A DNA stretch of 6,542 bases, from NCBI GenBank assembly GCA_050250795.1, contig JBFWNZ010000223.1:1-6542 (forward strand), written 5' to 3'. The notes beneath the pieces were generated by a model. That model did not search any database, was not told where the DNA came from, and saw only the letters and a list, made by a program, of their open reading frames with translations. This stretch comes from JBFWNZ01 sp050250795. Its GTDB lineage: Bacteria > Pseudomonadota > Alphaproteobacteria > UBA8366. Every line of letters starts with the position of its first letter. Position 1 is the stretch's first letter. Of this stretch, positions 5,164 through 6,542 are shown piece by piece. Made by a program: the position numbers and the translations under genes.

Positions 5164-5892
5164 GTGAGCATCTGGGGCAAATTGCTGGGCGGCGCGGCCG
5201 GACTGGCGCTTGGCGGGCCTCTCGGCGCGTTGATCGGCGCGATCGCCGGCCATGCCGTGGATCAGATGCGCCGCGAGGATCGCGCACCGCCCGATGCCAC
5301 ACGCTCGGTCGGTTTCACGATCGCCGTCATCGTGCTGGGCGCGAAGCTTGCCAAGGCCGATGGCCGCGTCACGCGCGACGAGATCGCCGCCTTCAAGGAA
5401 GTCTTCCAGGTTCCGCCCGACGAGTTGAAGAACGTCGCCCGGGTCTTCGACATGGCACGCCGCGACAGCAACGGCTTCGAACCCTATGCGCATCAAGTGG
5501 CCGCGATGTTCCGGGACAACCCGGCCGTTCTGGAGAAACTCCTCTATTGCCTTGCCCATATTGCGCAGGCCGACGGGGCGGTCCACCCCGAGGAGGAACG
5601 CTATCTGCGCAAGGTCGCGGAAATCATGGGCTTGGACGATGCGGCCTTTGCCCGCGCGACCGCCATTCACACCCGGTCGTCGGGCGAGGACCCATACCGG
5701 GTTCTCGGTCTCAATCCCTCGGTCAGCGACGCGGAACTGCGCCGCGCCTATCGCGACCTGGTCCGCGAGAACCATCCCGATCGCCTGACCGCCCAGGGCA
5801 TGCCGCAGGAATTCATCGAAGTCGCCAACCGCAAGCTGGCCGAGATCAATGCCGCCTATGACCGGATCGCGGCCCAGCGCGGCCTGACCTGA
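5164..5892 (+). CDS. DjlA-like co-chaperone: membrane anchor, TerB domain and J domain
   Basis: The 242-residue product has three parts. A glycine-rich hydrophobic segment (about 5-30) contains GGAAGLALGGPLGALIGAIAG, a probable membrane anchor or membrane-associated helix. A TerB-like all-helical domain (about 50-165) has two acidic motifs, AKADGRVTRDE (63-73) and AQADGAVHPEEE (134-145), that could bind metal. A carboxyl-terminal J domain (about 176-237) starts DPYRVLGL and carries the invariant HPD at 204-206, so it should stimulate the ATPase of a DnaK-type chaperone. This order is that of the DjlA family. The GTG start is chosen for its ribosome binding site and family fit. The EamA-type exporter starts 16 bases downstream and is probably co-transcribed. 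Client and cellular role are not apparent; DjlA homologues are linked to envelope stress. Confidence 0.88.
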   Translation: MSIWGKLLGGAAGLALGGPLGALIGAIAGHAVDQMRREDRAPPDATRSVGFTIAVIVLGAKLAKADGRVTRDEIAAFKEVFQVPPDELKNVARVFDMARRDSNGFEPYAHQVAAMFRDNPAVLEKLLYCLAHIAQADGAVHPEEERYLRKVAEIMGLDDAAFARATAIHTRSSGEDPYRVLGLNPSVSDAELRRAYRDLVRENHPDRLTAQGMPQEFIEVANRKLAEINAAYDRIAAQRGLT

Positions 5893-5908
5893 CGCCGTCG
5901 GATCGCCG

Positions 5909-6542
5909 ATGCGCCTGCGCGACATGCTGATCGTATTCGGGATCATGCTCGTCTGGGGCGCGAACTTCGTGGTCTCGAAACTGGGGCTGGTGGAGTTTCC
6001 CGCCCTCCTGATGATGGCCATCCGCTTTACGCTGACCGCCGCGGTCATGGTCCCCTTCGTCCGGGTGCCGCCGCGCCGGACCTGGCCGCACTATGCGTTG
6101 CTGTCCTTAAGCATCGGCAGCCTGCATTACGGGCTGATGTTCTCCGGCCTGAAGATGACGGACGCCTCGACGGCGGCCATTCTGATCCAGTTGCAGGTCC
6201 CGTTCGCCGCCCTGCTCGCCGCGGCGGTCCTGAACGACCGGCTTGGCTGGCGTCGCAGCCTGGGCATGGCCATCGCCTTCGCCGGCATCGTCCTGATCGT
6301 CGGCGAGCCCAAGATCGGCGGCGATCCGCTCGCGCTGTCGCTGGTCCTTGCCGCCGGCTTCATCTGGGCCATCGCGAATGTGCAGATCAAATGGGCCGCG
6401 GCGCATGGGCACGAGATGGACCCGTTCGCCCTGTCCGCCTGGGTGGCCGTGTTGGCCGCCCCGCAGCTTTGGCTTCTGACCGCGACCGTCGAGACGGACC
6501 AGATGACGGCCATGCGCGAGGCAAGCTGGATCGGCTGGGGCG
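5909..6542 (+). CDS. EamA-family (drug/metabolite transporter) exporter, 3' end outside window
   Basis: The frame is open from ATG 5909 to the right edge, giving 211 residues of a protein normally about 290-300 long. It is a polytopic inner-membrane protein of the drug/metabolite transporter superfamily (EamA, PF00892). The first EamA repeat is complete: GIMLVWGANFVVSKLGL (11-27), PALLMMAIRF (31-40), HYGLMFSGLKMTDASTAAIL (73-92), QVPFAALLAAAVLNDRLGWR (96-115), and AIAFAGIVLIVGEPKI (121-136). The second repeat begins with LVLAAGFIWAIANVQIK (145-161). The opening resembles EamA/YdeD, the O-acetylserine/cysteine exporter of E. coli, but this is not enough to assign substrate. A second in-frame ATG at 5924 is possible; the ribosome binding site is weak. 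With 16 bases after the TerB-J stop it is likely in the same operon. Confidence 0.88.
   Translation, partial: MRLRDMLIVFGIMLVWGANFVVSKLGLVEFPALLMMAIRFTLTAAVMVPFVRVPPRRTWPHYALLSLSIGSLHYGLMFSGLKMTDASTAAILIQLQVPFAALLAAAVLNDRLGWRRSLGMAIAFAGIVLIVGEPKIGGDPLALSLVLAAGFIWAIANVQIKWAAAHGHEMDPFALSAWVAVLAAPQLWLLTATVETDQMTAMREASWIGWG

Noticed and set aside
5086..6048. 320-residue minus-strand frame opposite the TerB-J and EamA genes
   Set aside because: It is an antisense shadow: it covers two genes with clear domains and shows no family-like motif.

Overview
The window looks like a chromosomal segment of a high-GC Gram-negative bacterium, most likely an alphaproteobacterium. This rests on strong G/C bias at third codon positions, the families present (cyclase-family metal hydrolase, prokaryotic voltage-gated channel, DUF4189, TMEM43-like, DUF1445/YcsI, TerB-J protein, EamA exporter) and the gene wording. 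The genus cannot be told from sequence alone. I see no insertion sequence, phage gene, CRISPR array, tRNA or rRNA.

Layout, left to right. (1) The first 25-35 codons of a minus-strand membrane protein, probably an MFS transporter, run off the left edge. Its start faces a plus-strand cyclase-family hydrolase (259-1278) across a short divergent promoter region. (2) The hydrolase converges on a minus-strand six-helix voltage-gated cation channel (1333-2157); a GC-rich hairpin lies between the two stop codons. (3) A 427-base gene-free region (2158-2584) separates the channel from a small secreted six-cysteine DUF4189 protein (2585-2944). It holds an AT-rich island with a 38-base near-palindrome and recurring ATGC half-sites. 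(4) A perfect 14-bp hairpin follows DUF4189, and 18 bases later a TMEM43-like membrane protein begins (3003-4157). It has no clear Shine-Dalgarno sequence but a TATAAG box placed for a leaderless transcript. (5) TMEM43 converges, with only 25 bases between, on a minus-strand DUF1445 protein of the D-glutamate cyclase/hydro-lyase family (4183-5064). (6) Divergent from that, a TerB-J-domain co-chaperone (GTG start, 5164-5892) is followed 16 bases later by an EamA-type exporter cut off by the right edge (5909 onward).

The genes do not form one pathway. They are mostly single-gene or two-gene units (TerB-J plus EamA; possibly transporter plus hydrolase as a divergent pair). The most interesting points are the channel selectivity filter TLEGWPD, which resembles calcium-channel rather than sodium-channel filters, the unexplained palindrome at 2341-2378, and the possible leaderless start of the TMEM43-like gene. 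I found no convincing evidence for a new multi-gene system.
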